DNA from: Gammaproteobacteria bacterium
GTDB lineage: Bacteria > Pseudomonadota > Gammaproteobacteria > SZUA-152
Assembly (NCBI GenBank): GCA_021647705.1
Contig: JAKIUF010000006.1
Span: 1 to 64,000, forward strand
DNA length: 64,000 nucleotides
Direction of reading: 5' to 3'
Program-made: the position numbers and the translations under genes
Notes under the pieces: model-generated
Told to the model about the DNA's origin: nothing
Database searches by the model: none
Seen by the model: the letters and a program-made list of their open reading frames with translations, nothing else
Part shown: positions 24,161-34,673 of the stretch, piece after piece
Layout: each line of letters starts with the position of its first letter
Position numbering within the stretch: the first letter of the stretch is position 1

Positions 24161-25297
24161 TCAGTGTTTAACAGATTGAAAATCAATACTAATGCGTTTA
24201 CCTGCCACAGGCCGGAACAGATTGTCTGCAAAAGCTACATGTGCTGGATGTTCACGATAGCTGTCAATCACCGCCGGATGACAGAAGCGAACCAACCAGG
24301 TGTAACGGTAGCTGGCATCCGCCTGCACGGCCTCACCCGTAAATACTTCGCGTACACCGGGTATGGCAGCGAGCACTCGACGGCCTTCGGCCATCATTGT
24401 CTTCGCGCCCACATCATCCAGCCCTTCAACATTGTAAATAATGAGATGCTCCACCGGGCTCCATGGCTGACACTGCTCTAACACTTCAGCAGCACGCTCC
24501 GCTGCTCCCCACAGGCGTATGCAGCGTTCAGCTTCCACGGCAATAACTCGGTTAATATCTTTTAGCAATCCAGTGCAACCTGCGGAAGTATCGGTGCGGA
24601 CATTTTCCCTGATCTGCTTTCCCGCCACAGCGGACAATGCCGTATCGTAGTTGATTTTACTGATACCATTCGCGATGAGTTGATGACATTGCTCATCGGA
24701 AAGCCCGTTGCCATTGTGTATGACCAGTGGCCTTTTCAGTGCCTCATTGATTTGTTTCAACTGCGAATAATCCGGCTTAAATTTATCTTTCATACACCCA
24801 TGTGCCGCATCAACAGAGATGGCAAGAAAATCCACGCCCGTGCGCTCAACATACGCTTTAATTTCAGCAAGTGAGGTGCAGACAAGGTCACCTGGCTTTC
24901 CTTCAATCGGGATGCCACAGGTCTGTGCGGTTTCGACCATTTGCCGGGTAATCTGCATATTTTCCGCAGGCTCCAGATGAGCAAGGTCTGCCTGCACACC
25001 ATTGCAGCCAAGCCTGATCCCGTTTATCGCAGATTCAAGACCGGTAACATGATCAAAGTGAATCGCTACCGGTATCTGTGCCCGAATTGCCGCCACTTCT
25101 ACTGCGGGCATCATTAACTCAACGTTAGAATTTGCAAGACAGGGTTCTGCCAAACTCAGGATAACCGGTGCGCTCGCCTGCTCTGCGGCCATTATTATCC
25201 CGTCCAGAAGTTCCAGCCTTACCACTTCAAAAGCACCTACCGCATAACCGCAACGGTAGGCATGTTGCAACATTTGTTTCATGTCAACCAATGGCAT
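24161..25297 (-). CDS. Class II aldolase-like protein fused to a Dabb domain
   Basis: 378 residues. Residues 1 to about 275 follow class II fructose/tagatose-bisphosphate aldolases: VGAFEVVRLELLDGIIMAAE, the catalytic/metal block VAIHFDHV, and a DAAHG and IHNGNGLSDEQ pair standing for the usual AHG and HGGSG. The phosphate-loop Ser of HGGSG is replaced (HNGNG), so the substrate may differ from fructose bisphosphate. Residues from about 283 (VEHLIIYNVEGLDD to REHPAHVAFADNLFRPV) form a Dabb ferredoxin-like domain. This two-domain fusion is unusual. The gene lies between copA and htpX, each as a separate unit. Its role is unknown; a class II lyase on a small keto substrate is the safest guess. 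Confidence 0.75.
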   Translation of the reverse strand: MPLVDMKQMLQHAYRCGYAVGAFEVVRLELLDGIIMAAEQASAPVILSLAEPCLANSNVELMMPAVEVAAIRAQIPVAIHFDHVTGLESAINGIRLGCNGVQADLAHLEPAENMQITRQMVETAQTCGIPIEGKPGDLVCTSLAEIKAYVERTGVDFLAISVDAAHGCMKDKFKPDYSQLKQINEALKRPLVIHNGNGLSDEQCHQLIANGISKINYDTALSAVAGKQIRENVRTDTSAGCTGLLKDINRVIAVEAERCIRLWGAAERAAEVLEQCQPWSPVEHLIIYNVEGLDDVGAKTMMAEGRRVLAAIPGVREVFTGEAVQADASYRYTWLVRFCHPAVIDSYREHPAHVAFADNLFRPVAGKRISIDFQSVKH

Positions 25298-25337
25298 GGT
25301 GTACTGCCTCGAAAACAGTCAATTAGCGTCGTTAATT

Positions 25338-26216
25338 TTACCCGGCACGCAGTGCAGCAATGCGTTCTTCCAGCGGCGGATGTGAAAGAAACAGTCGTTT
25401 CCAGCCCTGCGCGCCACCACCGGCAATGCCAAATGCCGCCAGCTGATCCGGTAGTTGCACCGGGTCATGTGAAGCCTGCAAACGTTGTAAAGCGGCCACC
25501 ATCTTTTCCCGGCCCACCAGTTCTGCGGCACCGGCATCGGCTCGAAATTCACGCTTGCGACTGAACCACATCACCACTGCGCTGGCGAGAAAGGCCAATA
25601 CCAGCTCTGCAACAATAGTCGATACCCAATAACCGAGCCCCGGGCCACGATCATTCTTGAGAATGACCCGATCCACCACCCAGCCAATGACCCGGGCAAG
25701 GAAAATGACAAAAGTATTCACCACCCCCTGAATCAACGCCATGGTGATCATGTCGCCATTGGCGACATGGCTCACTTCGTGTGCCAGCACAGCTTCCGCT
25801 TCGTCCCGGCTCATGTTTTCCAGCAATCCACTGCTCACTGCCACCAGTGCGTTGTTACGCGACATGCCGGTGGCAAAGGCATTGATATCCGGTGCTGCAT
25901 AGATAGCAACTTCCGGCATACCGATTCCCGCACGCTCTGCCTGTCGGGCGACCGTCTCCAGCAACCAGGCCTCGGTGGCATCAGCTGGCTGTTTGATCAC
26001 ATGCGCCTTGGTCATGAATTTGGCGCTCCACTTCGAGATGGCGAGGGAAATAAATGAACCGGCAAAACCGATAATCGCGGCAAATACCAGCAGGCTGCCC
26101 AGATCCAGGCCGTAGTTGGCGGTAAAGTAACTTTCCAGTCCCAGCAAGCGCATGGAAATACTTAATACAATCAATACACCAATATTGGTCAGTAAAAAAA
26201 GTGCGATACGTTTCAT
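25338..26216 (-). CDS. htpX: Membrane zinc metalloprotease HtpX
   Basis: 292 residues, the standard length. Two N-terminal membrane segments precede the zinc motif HEVSH in [20 protein letters not shown], followed by two more membrane segments and the third ligand Glu in the [19 protein letters not shown] block. HtpX degrades damaged inner-membrane proteins together with FtsH and is usually under envelope- or heat-stress control. The C-terminus [18 protein letters not shown] is canonical. It is a single gene here. Confidence 0.95.
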   Translation of the reverse strand: MKRIALFLLTNIGVLIVLSISMRLLGLESYFTANYGLDLGSLLVFAAIIGFAGSFISLAISKWSAKFMTKAHVIKQPADATEAWLLETVARQAERAGIGMPEVAIYAAPDINAFATGMSRNNALVAVSSGLLENMSRDEAEAVLAHEVSHVANGDMITMALIQGVVNTFVIFLARVIGWVVDRVILKNDRGPGLGYWVSTIVAELVLAFLASAVVMWFSRKREFRADAGAAELVGREKMVAALQRLQASHDPVQLPDQLAAFGIAGGGAQGWKRLFLSHPPLEERIAALRAG

Positions 26217-26345
26217 GTCAGCTTACAGTCCTCATTTGTTATTCCCCTCAAGTGAAGGCTGCCTAGTCCTGTTTCAAGTGCTCTTCCAGCTTTTCCCTCA
26301 ACAGCAGTATCTTTTCGCCTAACAGACTGGCCATATAGTGATAAT

Positions 26346-26610
26346 AATTGACGGTGCAGCTCACGGGAGCGTGTAGATAGCGCTGCCAATCCCGGCGGCC
26401 TGATTTAAGGCCTTTTCCAACCAAACAGCACATGCCTCGTGGGTCATACTCTTCGACCGGAAAACGGGTTAATGTCAGTTGCTGATCTGTCAGTTCCTAA
26501 TCAAGGGTTACTGGTTGACGGGTTCCCATAGAAGTCATATTAATTTGAAATTATTGGTCCGCAGCAGGAAGGGATTAGTAGGGAGGAATTACGCATTTTC
26601 AAGGTATCCT
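26346..26610 (-). pseudogene. Decayed duplicate of the copA 5' end and leader
   Basis: This stretch matches 23386-23600 in order: gcgctgccaat-cccggcggcctgatttaagg, the Cys-motif region, gttactgg(a)ttgac, the start-codon region, then taatttgaaattattggtccgca and cattttcaaggtatcc. On the minus strand the ATG (in ttcccatag) is followed after ten codons by TAG, so it encodes nothing. It lies between htpX and the gene at 26617 and explains most of the 400-nt gap; 26217-26345 holds nothing recognisable. Confidence 0.8.
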
Positions 26611-26616
26611 CGAAAA

Positions 26617-26931
26617 TTACGTTTCCTCACCCCCCATTTCATGCTCGCCCGACCAACCCGACGCTTTTGCTTTCTGGATTGCCTGCTCATAAATTTCACG
26701 ATGACGTGTGGCCAATGGCTCAGGCAACTGACTGACCATGCAGCCGTATTTATCCCACTCAGCATTGACCTTTTGTAATAAGGCATCGATCCCGCCCAGA
26801 GTCCAGCCTTCGCAGGTTTCGGTTTCAGGAATAAGCTCAAATACCCAGGCATCTCTGATGATCTTTCCAACGTTGGTCATACCACCATTCATGTCGTTAT
26901 CAAGACCGATATACAGGTTCGGTTTTTTCAT
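26617..26931 (-). CDS. Conserved-looking small protein of unknown function
   Basis: 104 residues from MKKPNLYIGLDNDMNGGMTNVGKIIRDAW. The start at 26931 is preferred over in-frame ATGs at 26943 and 26982 because GGGAAGA lies 5 nt before it. The protein has no signal or membrane segment; GLDNDMNGGMTNVGKIIRDAWVF and ETCEGWTLGGIDALLQKVNAEWDKYG look like a compact alpha/beta domain. I do not know a function. It is a single gene, transcribed toward the copA remnant, whose sequence ends within 7 nt of this stop codon. Confidence 0.7.
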   Translation of the reverse strand: MKKPNLYIGLDNDMNGGMTNVGKIIRDAWVFELIPETETCEGWTLGGIDALLQKVNAEWDKYGCMVSQLPEPLATRHREIYEQAIQKAKASGWSGEHEMGGEET

Positions 26932-27171
26932 AATTCTTCCCATTTGAGCACCTTGACTCCGTATAAAGTCTGGCCAAGGCACTTACGCAACCGTTAATAA
27001 TCGGATCATCTTACCACGACAGATAAGCATTGACGCACCGACAAACATGACAAAGCGGCAAAAGCATAGGAAACTAATGGTTATTCAGATAGAGGGCAAA
27101 CAGGCTCCTAAACTCTGATAAAACAGATAGAATGAGGCGTCAACAACGTCAAACAAAACAGAGGGAAGCTG

Positions 27172-28125
27172 ATGAATGTTGTGGGACCCAATCAGGGATA
27201 TGAAAAAATGTTTGCGCCAAACCAGTTAACGCTCGGTGTGTTTTTTGCCATCGAAAGTTACTCCGGCAGCATCCCAACAATGGAAAACCAGGTCGCACTG
27301 GCAAAACGGGCTGAAGCACTGGGTTTTGCCGCATTATGGTTCCGGGATGTTCCCTTGCACGATCCGAGTTTTGGGGACGTAGGACAGATTTATGATCCTT
27401 GGGTGTACCTGGGCTATATTGCCGCTCAAACTTCCAGCATCGCACTGGCCACCGGCAGTATTGTTTTTCCACTGAGGCACCCCATACATCTCGCCAAAGC
27501 GGCAGCATCGGTCGATACCCTGTCCGGTGGACGCTTGGTTTTAGGCGTTGCCTCTGGTGACAGGCCTGTCGAGTACCCTGCTTTCAATATTGATTTTTCC
27601 ACTCGTGGAGAACGCTTCCGGGAAACCCTGCGCTATTTCAAAGAAGCCCTTGGCAACTCGTTCCCTGCCATTGAATCTTCTTTAGGCCATTTAAACGGAG
27701 TAGACCTGATCCCCAAACCCTATGGCAAGCGCATCCCTATACTGATCACGGGACATAGCCAACAAAGCCTGGAATGGATTGCAGAAAATGGTGATGGCTG
27801 GATCACCTACCCACGAAGTCTTGAGCATCAAGCAAACATGGTCAACAATTGGCGACAACTCACAGAAGACGCGCCAGATGGTTTCAAACCCTTTTCCCAG
27901 TCCCTGTATATTGACCTGCTCGAAAACCCGGACACACCGCCTGAACCCATACATCTTGGATTCAAATCAGGGCGCAACCACTTGATAGAATTTCTCGGCG
28001 CATCGCGTGAAGCGGGAGTCAATCACATCGTGTTAAATCTTAAATATGGAACAAGACCTGCTGCCGACGTGCTCGAAGAAATTGGTCAGGAAGTATTACC
28101 TTTTTTCCCAGCACCAAACACCTAA
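27172..28125 (+). CDS. LLM-class (luciferase-like) flavin-dependent oxidoreductase
   Basis: 317 residues. TLGVFFAIESYSGSIPTMENQVALAKRAEALGFAALWFRDVPLHD, then IALATGSIVFPLRHPIHLAKAAASVDTLSGGRLVLGVASG, are the typical strands of the bacterial luciferase-like TIM barrel that binds FMN or F420. Members oxidise small organic substrates, often alkanesulfonates or amines. The substrate here is not evident. The ribosome site gagggaag is well placed before the ATG. It stands alone, with the YegP-like gene 59 nt downstream having its own strong ribosome site. Confidence 0.93.
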   Translation: MNVVGPNQGYEKMFAPNQLTLGVFFAIESYSGSIPTMENQVALAKRAEALGFAALWFRDVPLHDPSFGDVGQIYDPWVYLGYIAAQTSSIALATGSIVFPLRHPIHLAKAAASVDTLSGGRLVLGVASGDRPVEYPAFNIDFSTRGERFRETLRYFKEALGNSFPAIESSLGHLNGVDLIPKPYGKRIPILITGHSQQSLEWIAENGDGWITYPRSLEHQANMVNNWRQLTEDAPDGFKPFSQSLYIDLLENPDTPPEPIHLGFKSGRNHLIEFLGASREAGVNHIVLNLKYGTRPAADVLEEIGQEVLPFFPAPNT

Positions 28126-28184
28126 AAAAAATATTCTGATAACCTCTCTACAGGATAACAATCAAAACAAAAAGGAGAACAACA

Positions 28185-28526
28185 ATGGCAGGGAAATTTG
28201 TTATCACAACAGGCAAAGATGGTAAAGATGGTAAAGATTACTTTGTTTTAAAAGCGGGAAATGGTGAAGTTATTTTACAATCCCAAGGCTATAGTTCATC
28301 CACTGGATGTACAGGTGGCATTGAATCGGTAAAAACCAATTCTCAAAACGAAAGTAAATTTGAACGCAGAGAAGCAAAAGACGGCAGAACCTACTTTGTT
28401 ATCAAAGCCAACAACGGCCAGGAAATTGGCCGGTCTCAAATGTATAAAACTGAAAGTGGCTGTAGCAATGGCATGGATTCAGTGACAGAAAATGCGGTAA
28501 ATGCCGTCATCGTTGACGACAGGTAA
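28185..28526 (+). CDS. YegP-like protein (two DUF1508 repeats)
   Basis: 113 residues made of two copies of the DUF1508 unit: GKFVITTGKDGKDGKDYFVLKAGNGEVILQSQGYSS with GCTGGIESVKTNS, then FERREAKDGRTYFVIKANNGQEIGRSQMYKT with GCSNGMDSVTENA. Such proteins are small beta-sheet dimers of unknown function, often induced by stress. The ribosome site aaaggagaacaac is near perfect. A composite repeat element begins 30 nt after the stop. Confidence 0.92.
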   Translation: MAGKFVITTGKDGKDGKDYFVLKAGNGEVILQSQGYSSSTGCTGGIESVKTNSQNESKFERREAKDGRTYFVIKANNGQEIGRSQMYKTESGCSNGMDSVTENAVNAVIVDDR

Positions 28527-28556
28527 ACGGCATTTCCTGTTTGAGGGGCAACCATT

Positions 28557-28842
28557 AAAATGTGAATGCTAAAACCCTTCATCCCAAAAACAATGAGTAT
28601 TTAACACAAAGATCGCAGAGACACAGAGGCGCAGAGAAAAACACTCAACACTCTGCGCCCTCTGCGACCTCTGTATTTATAACACGCCATTTGCCAGCAG
28701 CACTAAACACCATTTCCCCGTGCATTGGAGCACTTGTCCGGAAAGAGTAAACTTCTGGATTCCAGCTAAAAACATGCCGGAATGACGGTGTTTTCAGTAA
28801 CGTAAAGTGCTGACAGAACGATTTAGCACTTAATTCACATTA
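28557..28842. repeat. MITE-like repeat, complete copy
   Basis: The 286-bp segment starts aaaatgtgaatgctaaaa and ends tttagcacttaattcacatt, which are imperfect inverted repeats of one another. Inside are facing cgcagag / ctctgcg tracts. It fills the 334-nt gap between the YegP-like gene and rhlE almost exactly. Other copies or fragments lie at 221-330, 34752-34850, 36500-36622 and 39225-40042. Confidence 0.75.
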
Positions 28843-28860
28843 TAAAGGGGTGTTTTTAAC

Positions 28861-30126
28861 CTAACGCCTTCGACCCGCTCTGTGTCCACGCGCATTTTCA
28901 CCGGAACGCTGGCCATCGCGATGGCCGGGTTTCGGTCTTTTCGGTTTGTTGGATTTAACCGGCCGATGATCCAGACGTGATTCCGGCAGATCATGTACCG
29001 GCTCAAAACCATCCACCAGCTTGCGATCCAACAGTTTTTTGGTCAGCCGTTCGATATCCGAGAGCTGTTTGAATTCATCAGCACTCACCAGCGATACCGC
29101 ATGGCCGGTAGCACCCGCGCGGCCAGTACGACCAATGCGATGCACGTAATCTTCCGGTACGTTGGGCAGATCAAAGTTAACCACTTGCGGTAATTGTTCA
29201 ATATCCAGACCACGGGCGGCGATATCCGTTGCCACCAGAACCTTGACCTTACCGCGTTTAAAATCGGCCAGTGCTTTGGTGCGCGCACCCTGACTTTTGT
29301 TGCCATGAATGGCGGCAGCATGAATCCCCTTTTCGTCCAAGTAACGCGCCAGACGGTTGGCACCGTGTTTGGTGCGACTAAACACCAACACCTGCTGCCA
29401 GTCGTTGTCACGAATCAGTTGGGTGAGCAGTGCCGACTTTTGTTTTTTATCCACCGGGTGAATCCACTGCTCCACGGTAGGTGTGGCGGCATTGCGCGGT
29501 GTGACGGAAATTTCTATCGGATCATTCACCAGTCCCTTGGCCAGCTTGCGAATATCATCAGAAAAGGTGGCGGAAAACAGCAGATTTTGACGTTGCCGGG
29601 GTAATGCGGCAATGATTTTGCGGATGTCATGAATGAAGCCCATATCTAACATGCGGTCGGCTTCATCGAGGATCAGCACTTCCAGGTGATCAAATTTCAC
29701 TGCATTTTGATTGTACAAATCCAGTAATCGCCCAGGGGTGGCCACCAGAACATCGACACCTTTGCGCAGTTTCATCATCTGCGGATTGATCTTCACACCA
29801 CCAAATACTACCGCTGAACTCAGCGGTAAATTTCTACCATAGTCGCGCACGCTTTCCCCCACCTGGGCAGCCAGCTCACGAGTCGGCGTCAATACCAGCG
29901 CACGCGCCTGATTGGCACCGGCACGCTGACCTTTTGACAAGCGTTCCAGCAGCGGCAATGTGAAACCCGCAGTTTTCCCGGTGCCGGTTTGTGCGGCGGC
30001 CATTACGTCCTTGCCTTGAATGACAGCGGGAATGGCTTGCATTTGTATGGGGGAGGGGGTGTCGTAACCTTTTTGTGCAACAGCCTCAAGAATCGGGGCA
30101 CATAGGCCCAGGTCGGCAAAACTCAT
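28861..30126 (-). CDS. rhlE: DEAD-box ATP-dependent RNA helicase, RhlE type
   Basis: 421 residues from [33 protein letters not shown]. The start at 30126 matches the family N-terminus (the Q motif); an in-frame ATG at 30171 would add 15 unrelated residues. Motifs: [47 protein letters not shown] and [10 protein letters not shown]. The basic C-terminal tail ([19 protein letters not shown]) is typical of RhlE, which remodels RNA in ribosome assembly and cold adaptation. The stop lies 18 nt from the MITE-like repeat. Confidence 0.93.
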   Translation of the reverse strand: MSFADLGLCAPILEAVAQKGYDTPSPIQMQAIPAVIQGKDVMAAAQTGTGKTAGFTLPLLERLSKGQRAGANQARALVLTPTRELAAQVGESVRDYGRNLPLSSAVVFGGVKINPQMMKLRKGVDVLVATPGRLLDLYNQNAVKFDHLEVLILDEADRMLDMGFIHDIRKIIAALPRQRQNLLFSATFSDDIRKLAKGLVNDPIEISVTPRNAATPTVEQWIHPVDKKQKSALLTQLIRDNDWQQVLVFSRTKHGANRLARYLDEKGIHAAAIHGNKSQGARTKALADFKRGKVKVLVATDIAARGLDIEQLPQVVNFDLPNVPEDYVHRIGRTGRAGATGHAVSLVSADEFKQLSDIERLTKKLLDRKLVDGFEPVHDLPESRLDHRPVKSNKPKRPKPGHRDGQRSGENARGHRAGRRR

Positions 30127-30259
30127 AAAATAATCTCTGGTGAGTGGGTGTTTCAGGTTGGATGCGGGCATACAACACCGCGACAGCGGACGTACAGTCT
30201 ACAGGAACTCGTTGTTTAGTGCTATTGATTCGCGCTGAATTTCGTATCAAACACGGGCA

Positions 30260-31282
30260 TTATTCCACCGTCAGCGCCAGATGGAACACCACATCGGGCG
30301 AGGTACGCACGGTGAGGTCTTCACCCACCATAACATCTAATCTGATGTTTTTTGCCAAGCGTAAATCCCCACCCATGAGCAATTGCACGGCGGTGGCATT
30401 GATTTGTCGCAGGCTGCTGTCATCGTAAAACGGGCTGTTGATATCAGCTTGCAGTTTCAGTGTCATCCACGGCAGCACCTGTGCCCCCGCACCGACACTG
30501 GCAAACGCAGCGACACGGCGTTGTTGGTCCGCCAGCACATCCCCCTTCCCCATAAGCAACAGCCCGCCACCGCCAAAAATACTGCCCGGATAGTCAAACC
30601 AGTGCTGCACCCGATCTGTTGTTACCCACAATGCGACTTCCACTGCACCACTGCCACGCAATTGATCACTGTCACCCGTGGGCAGACTCAGTGAACTGCG
30701 AATAGCCGAACGGGTATCCTTATCGGTATCCGCCCATTTCCAACCTGCGGTTAAACGCACGTCGCCGATACCGGAGGTGGCATTATCCAGTGATAACCGG
30801 GTAATACCATTGCGCTGATAAAAATAGCTGAGCCGGTTGCGCGGCGCGGTATCACGCCCTCCTTGCGGCAAACTGAAAGTGCTGTGCCAGTCGTCAATAA
30901 AACGGTCCAGAGAGCCACCATCGTGGCTGATGTAAGGAATCTGCACACCCCACTCCCGACCGTTACCTATACCACGCGAATATTCAAACGTGCTGCGGTT
31001 GGTTTCGCCATCAAATAACAGATTTTCGTTTGCGGTATTTCTGCGGGTATAATTACTGACAAGATTATTCACCAACCGATAGCGGGCATGCCTCTTGCCC
31101 AGAATGCCTGCACTATCGATTGCAGGCAGGTTATGGATTTGAATAATAGGGCTTTGGTTAAAGCTGGAAAATGGCATCACTGGCTGCGCAACCAGCATGC
31201 CGGGAATCATGCTGGTCGCAAAAAAAGTGGCGCACGCGAAACACGCTCGCCACCATGAACAATTCAGTTTGCTGCCAGCCAT
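30260..31282 (-). CDS. DUF3187 family outer-membrane protein
   Basis: 340 residues. After a signal peptide ([20 protein letters not shown]) the mature protein starts [32 protein letters not shown] and continues with alternating strands ending in LALTVE, as in the DUF3187 outer-membrane family of unknown function. The start overlaps the end of argH by 19 nt, so it is probably co-transcribed with argH. An internal Met closer to the signal core (MIPGML) would leave no charged N-region, so the upstream start is kept. Confidence 0.85.
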   Translation of the reverse strand: MAGSKLNCSWWRACFACATFFATSMIPGMLVAQPVMPFSSFNQSPIIQIHNLPAIDSAGILGKRHARYRLVNNLVSNYTRRNTANENLLFDGETNRSTFEYSRGIGNGREWGVQIPYISHDGGSLDRFIDDWHSTFSLPQGGRDTAPRNRLSYFYQRNGITRLSLDNATSGIGDVRLTAGWKWADTDKDTRSAIRSSLSLPTGDSDQLRGSGAVEVALWVTTDRVQHWFDYPGSIFGGGGLLLMGKGDVLADQQRRVAAFASVGAGAQVLPWMTLKLQADINSPFYDDSSLRQINATAVQLLMGGDLRLAKNIRLDVMVGEDLTVRTSPDVVFHLALTVE

Positions 31283-32655
31283 TGACGCGCCCGCTGTACC
31301 GCCGCACGCACCTGCGCAGGTGCGGTACCACCAAGATGATCACGCGCGGCCACCGAGCCTTCCAGCGTCAACACATCAAATACATCCTGCTGAATTTTGT
31401 CAGAAAAACCCTGCAATTCCTCCAGCGACATTTCTGCCAGATCACGTTGGGTATCTACACCCAGTCGCACCGCCTTGCCCACCACTTCGTGCGCATCACG
31501 AAACGGGACGCCCTGGCGTACCAGATAGTCAGCCAGATCCGTAGCGGTGGAAAAACCACGCCGTGCAGCTTCGCGCATATTGTCGTGTCTGGCACTGAGC
31601 GCGGGAATCATATCGGCAAACACCCGCAGACTGGCACGCAGGTTGTCCACGGTATCAAACAGGGGTTCTTTGTCTTCCTGGTTGTCTTTGTTGTAGGCCA
31701 GCGGCTGGCCTTTCATCAGCATTAACAAGCTCATCAGGTTGCCGGTGATGCGACCGGTTTTGCCACGAATCAATTCCGGCACGTCAGGGTTTTTCTTCTG
31801 CGGCATAATGGAAGAGCCCGTGCAGAAACTGTCACCTAACTCGACAAAATCAAACTGCGCCGAAGCCCAGAGAATAATCTCCTCTGAAAATCGTGATAAA
31901 TGCATCATGATCAACGCGGCAGCCGATACAAATTCTATGGCAAAATCCCGGTCACTCACCGAATCCAGTGAATTCTCCGTAGGCGCATCGAAACCTAACA
32001 GTTGCGCCGTGTATTCGCGGTCAATGGGGTAGGAAGTACCTGCCAGAGCAGCAGCTCCCAGCGGCATGACGTTAATGCGTTTGGCGCAATCCGTGAGACG
32101 GCCATGGTCACGTTTGAGATTCTCAAACCAGGCCAGCAAATGATGTCCAAAGGTAACCGGCTGTGCGGTTTGTAAATGCGTAAAACCAGGCATGATGGTT
32201 CCAGCTTCCTGCTCGGCCATATTCACCAGCGCAGTTTGCAGGCGCGTCAATTCGGCCACACACTCCTGTAGTTCATCACGCAAATACAGCCGGATATCCG
32301 TGGCCACCTGATCGTTACGTGAGCGGCCTGTGTGCAGTTTTTTGCCCACGTCACCGATGTTTTCGATAAGTCGCGCCTCGATATTCATATGTACATCTTC
32401 GAGTGCAACAGACCACTCGAATTTTCCAGTTTCGATTTCTGTCTTAATCACCGCCAACCCGGCAACGATGGCATCGCGCTCATCATTTGTGAGCACACCC
32501 ACTTTCGCCAACATGGTGGCATGGGCGACCGAGCCCGCGATATCGTGAGCATAAAGACGCTTGTCGAAGGTCACTGAGGCGGTAAAAGCCTCAACAAAAG
32601 CGTCGGTAGGTTCAGTGAAGCGCCCACCCCAGGGTTTTTCCACGTTGTCATTCAT
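31264..32655 (-). CDS. argH: Argininosuccinate lyase
   Basis: 463 residues, the usual length. [23 protein letters not shown] opens the protein, and [12 protein letters not shown] is the catalytic signature loop of the fumarase/aspartase superfamily, with [12 protein letters not shown] and [16 protein letters not shown]. The enzyme splits argininosuccinate to arginine and fumarate. It is divergent from algZ-algR, an arrangement well known from Pseudomonas. Confidence 0.97.
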   Translation of the reverse strand: MNDNVEKPWGGRFTEPTDAFVEAFTASVTFDKRLYAHDIAGSVAHATMLAKVGVLTNDERDAIVAGLAVIKTEIETGKFEWSVALEDVHMNIEARLIENIGDVGKKLHTGRSRNDQVATDIRLYLRDELQECVAELTRLQTALVNMAEQEAGTIMPGFTHLQTAQPVTFGHHLLAWFENLKRDHGRLTDCAKRINVMPLGAAALAGTSYPIDREYTAQLLGFDAPTENSLDSVSDRDFAIEFVSAAALIMMHLSRFSEEIILWASAQFDFVELGDSFCTGSSIMPQKKNPDVPELIRGKTGRITGNLMSLLMLMKGQPLAYNKDNQEDKEPLFDTVDNLRASLRVFADMIPALSARHDNMREAARRGFSTATDLADYLVRQGVPFRDAHEVVGKAVRLGVDTQRDLAEMSLEELQGFSDKIQQDVFDVLTLEGSVAARDHLGGTAPAQVRAAVQRARQWLAAN

Positions 32656-32814
32656 GCGTTTCTTACCTGATAATAATACTGACTAATGTTATTGATTCGT
32701 TACACTCACACCGCTCAAGCTGACGCGCAGTATAGACGATATTAAGGGGAACCATCATCCTGAAACCCGGAATAATAGCTCCCAGGCCTCCGCTTCGTTA
32801 CACTTGATCCCACC

Positions 32815-33933
32815 ATGACAAACACCATTGACGAAAAAAACAACACTCCAACGGATAATTTTTTCCTGCCGGATTTCTGCAATGTGCGCATGGTGTTTGC
32901 AGTGGTGATCATCAGCGAATTGCTGGCCATTGTACTTACTCTTTCCCCCCTGCGCAGCAGCGGCGACCGCTGGAATGATCTCAGTATTATCTCCCTGTTT
33001 GTGCAGTGGGTGGCTCTCAGCAGTGCAGGCATTCTCTGCCTCGCCCGCCCACGACTGGCACGCATGAAAGAAACCCATGCCGCCGCTATCAGCTACTTTC
33101 TGTTATTGCTCACTACTCTGGTGATTACCGAAGCCGCATTTATGATTGGTGCTTACCTGCAACTGGAAAACTGGAGCAGCGATTTCTGGCTGCTCAGCCA
33201 CTGGCAGGTGGATCTGTTACTGCGCAACCTCGGCATCAGCGCCATTTTCAGTGCTATCGTACTGCGCTTTTTTTATATTCAGCATCAGTGGGAGCAAAAC
33301 GTGCGCGCCGAAGCACAATCACGATTACAAGCATTGCAATCACGTATCCGCCCACATTTTTTGTTCAACAGCCTCAATACCATCGCCAGCCTCACTCAAA
33401 TTAATGCCGATCAGGCCGAAGCTGCGGTAGAAAATCTCGCCGATCTGTTTCGCAATAACCTTGCCGATGCCAGCCTGCACATCAGCCTTGAAGATGAATT
33501 AAAACTGACACAGCGCTACCTTGAGATTGAAAAGTTACGCCTTGGCGAGCGTCTGCAATTGTGCTGGAACGTGGACGAATTACCCGGGGATGCCTCCGTA
33601 CCACGACTCATTCTGCAACCCTTGTTGGAAAATGCCGTTTATCATGGTATTGAACCCATCAGCCATGGGGGCACTATCAGCATTGATGGCCACGTCGACA
33701 ACAAAGCCCTCTATATCAATATCAGCAACCCTCTGTCGCAACAAGAAAGTGTCGAACAACGGCAAGGCAATAAAATTGCCCAAGACAATATTCGCCAACG
33801 CCTAGCCGCTATTTATGGTGAGAATGGAAAACTGAATGTACAAGAAAATGAAAAAAATTATACCATTACCCTGATCATTCCTTACCAACAAAGCAATCCG
33901 ATCGCAACCCGTGAAGAAAAGGCCCATACATGA
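32815..33933 (+). CDS. algZ: Sensor histidine kinase, LytS/AlgZ (FimS) family
   Basis: 372 residues. Four membrane helices (about 27-45, 58-78, 90-113, 136-155) precede the His_kinase domain, with the phospho-acceptor in SRIRPHFLFNSLN (H181) and the ATP-binding N box LILQPLLENAVYHGIEP. It overlaps the LytTR regulator by 4 nt. The position beside argH and before an AlgR homologue matches algZ/fimS of Pseudomonas, where the pair controls exopolysaccharide, pili and virulence. The signal is unknown; the regulon need not be the same here. Confidence 0.9.
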   Translation: MTNTIDEKNNTPTDNFFLPDFCNVRMVFAVVIISELLAIVLTLSPLRSSGDRWNDLSIISLFVQWVALSSAGILCLARPRLARMKETHAAAISYFLLLLTTLVITEAAFMIGAYLQLENWSSDFWLLSHWQVDLLLRNLGISAIFSAIVLRFFYIQHQWEQNVRAEAQSRLQALQSRIRPHFLFNSLNTIASLTQINADQAEAAVENLADLFRNNLADASLHISLEDELKLTQRYLEIEKLRLGERLQLCWNVDELPGDASVPRLILQPLLENAVYHGIEPISHGGTISIDGHVDNKALYINISNPLSQQESVEQRQGNKIAQDNIRQRLAAIYGENGKLNVQENEKNYTITLIIPYQQSNPIATREEKAHT

Positions 33934-34673
33934 AAATCCTCATTGTTGATGATGAACCTCTTGCCCGTGTGCGCATGCAGCGTCTACTGCAAAATATTCC
34001 TGATGCGGAAATAGTGGGTGAAGCCAAAAATGGTAAAGAAGCCCTGTTGAGTTCCAGTATGCGTCATCCTGACATAGTCCTGTTGGACATTCGCATGCCG
34101 GAAATGGATGGTTTGGAAATTGCCTTACATCTCTCACAAATGAAACATCCGCCTGCAATAATTTTTACCACCGCCTTCAGCGAACATGCCCTTGCTGCTT
34201 TCGAGGCCAATGCTGTGGATTATCTCTTGAAGCCTATTCGCCGTGAGCGTCTGGAAGAAGCCCTCAGTAAGGCACAAAAAATCAATCGCGCACAATTACG
34301 GGAGCTGGGAAAACAGGAAGAAGCTAAACGCTCACGCAGCCACATCAGCGCTTACGTGAGCGGCAACTTACAGTTAATTCCCTCAGAAAATATTTATTAT
34401 TTTCAGGCCGAGCAAAAATATGTTGCTGTGCGCCACCCTGATGGCACCCTACTCATTGATGATTCACTAAAATCACTGGAAGAAGAATACGGCGAGCGTT
34501 TCCTGCGTATTCACCGCAACTCACTGGTAGCCCTTAAATATGTCGAAGGACTGGAAAAAAATGCGGAAGGAAAATGCCAAATCTGCTTCCGTGATATTGA
34601 TGACCGATTGGAGATCAGTCGCCGCATGGTAGCAACAACACGACGACAACTTAAAAAAATGGGGAAATACTGA
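33930..34673 (+). CDS. algR: LytTR response regulator, AlgR type
   Basis: 247 residues. The receiver domain has DD at 7-8 and the phospho-acceptor Asp at 53 in VLLDIRMPEMDG; the C-terminal LytTR DNA-binding domain (about 140-245) has IPSENIYYFQAEQKYVAVRHPDGTLLI and RFLRIHRNSLVAL. Overlap with algZ by 4 nt gives coupled expression. In Pseudomonas algR is followed by hemC; here a non-coding stretch and a lipoprotein-like gene follow instead, so the synteny ends at this gene. Confidence 0.92.
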   Translation: MKILIVDDEPLARVRMQRLLQNIPDAEIVGEAKNGKEALLSSSMRHPDIVLLDIRMPEMDGLEIALHLSQMKHPPAIIFTTAFSEHALAAFEANAVDYLLKPIRRERLEEALSKAQKINRAQLRELGKQEEAKRSRSHISAYVSGNLQLIPSENIYYFQAEQKYVAVRHPDGTLLIDDSLKSLEEEYGERFLRIHRNSLVALKYVEGLEKNAEGKCQICFRDIDDRLEISRRMVATTRRQLKKMGKY

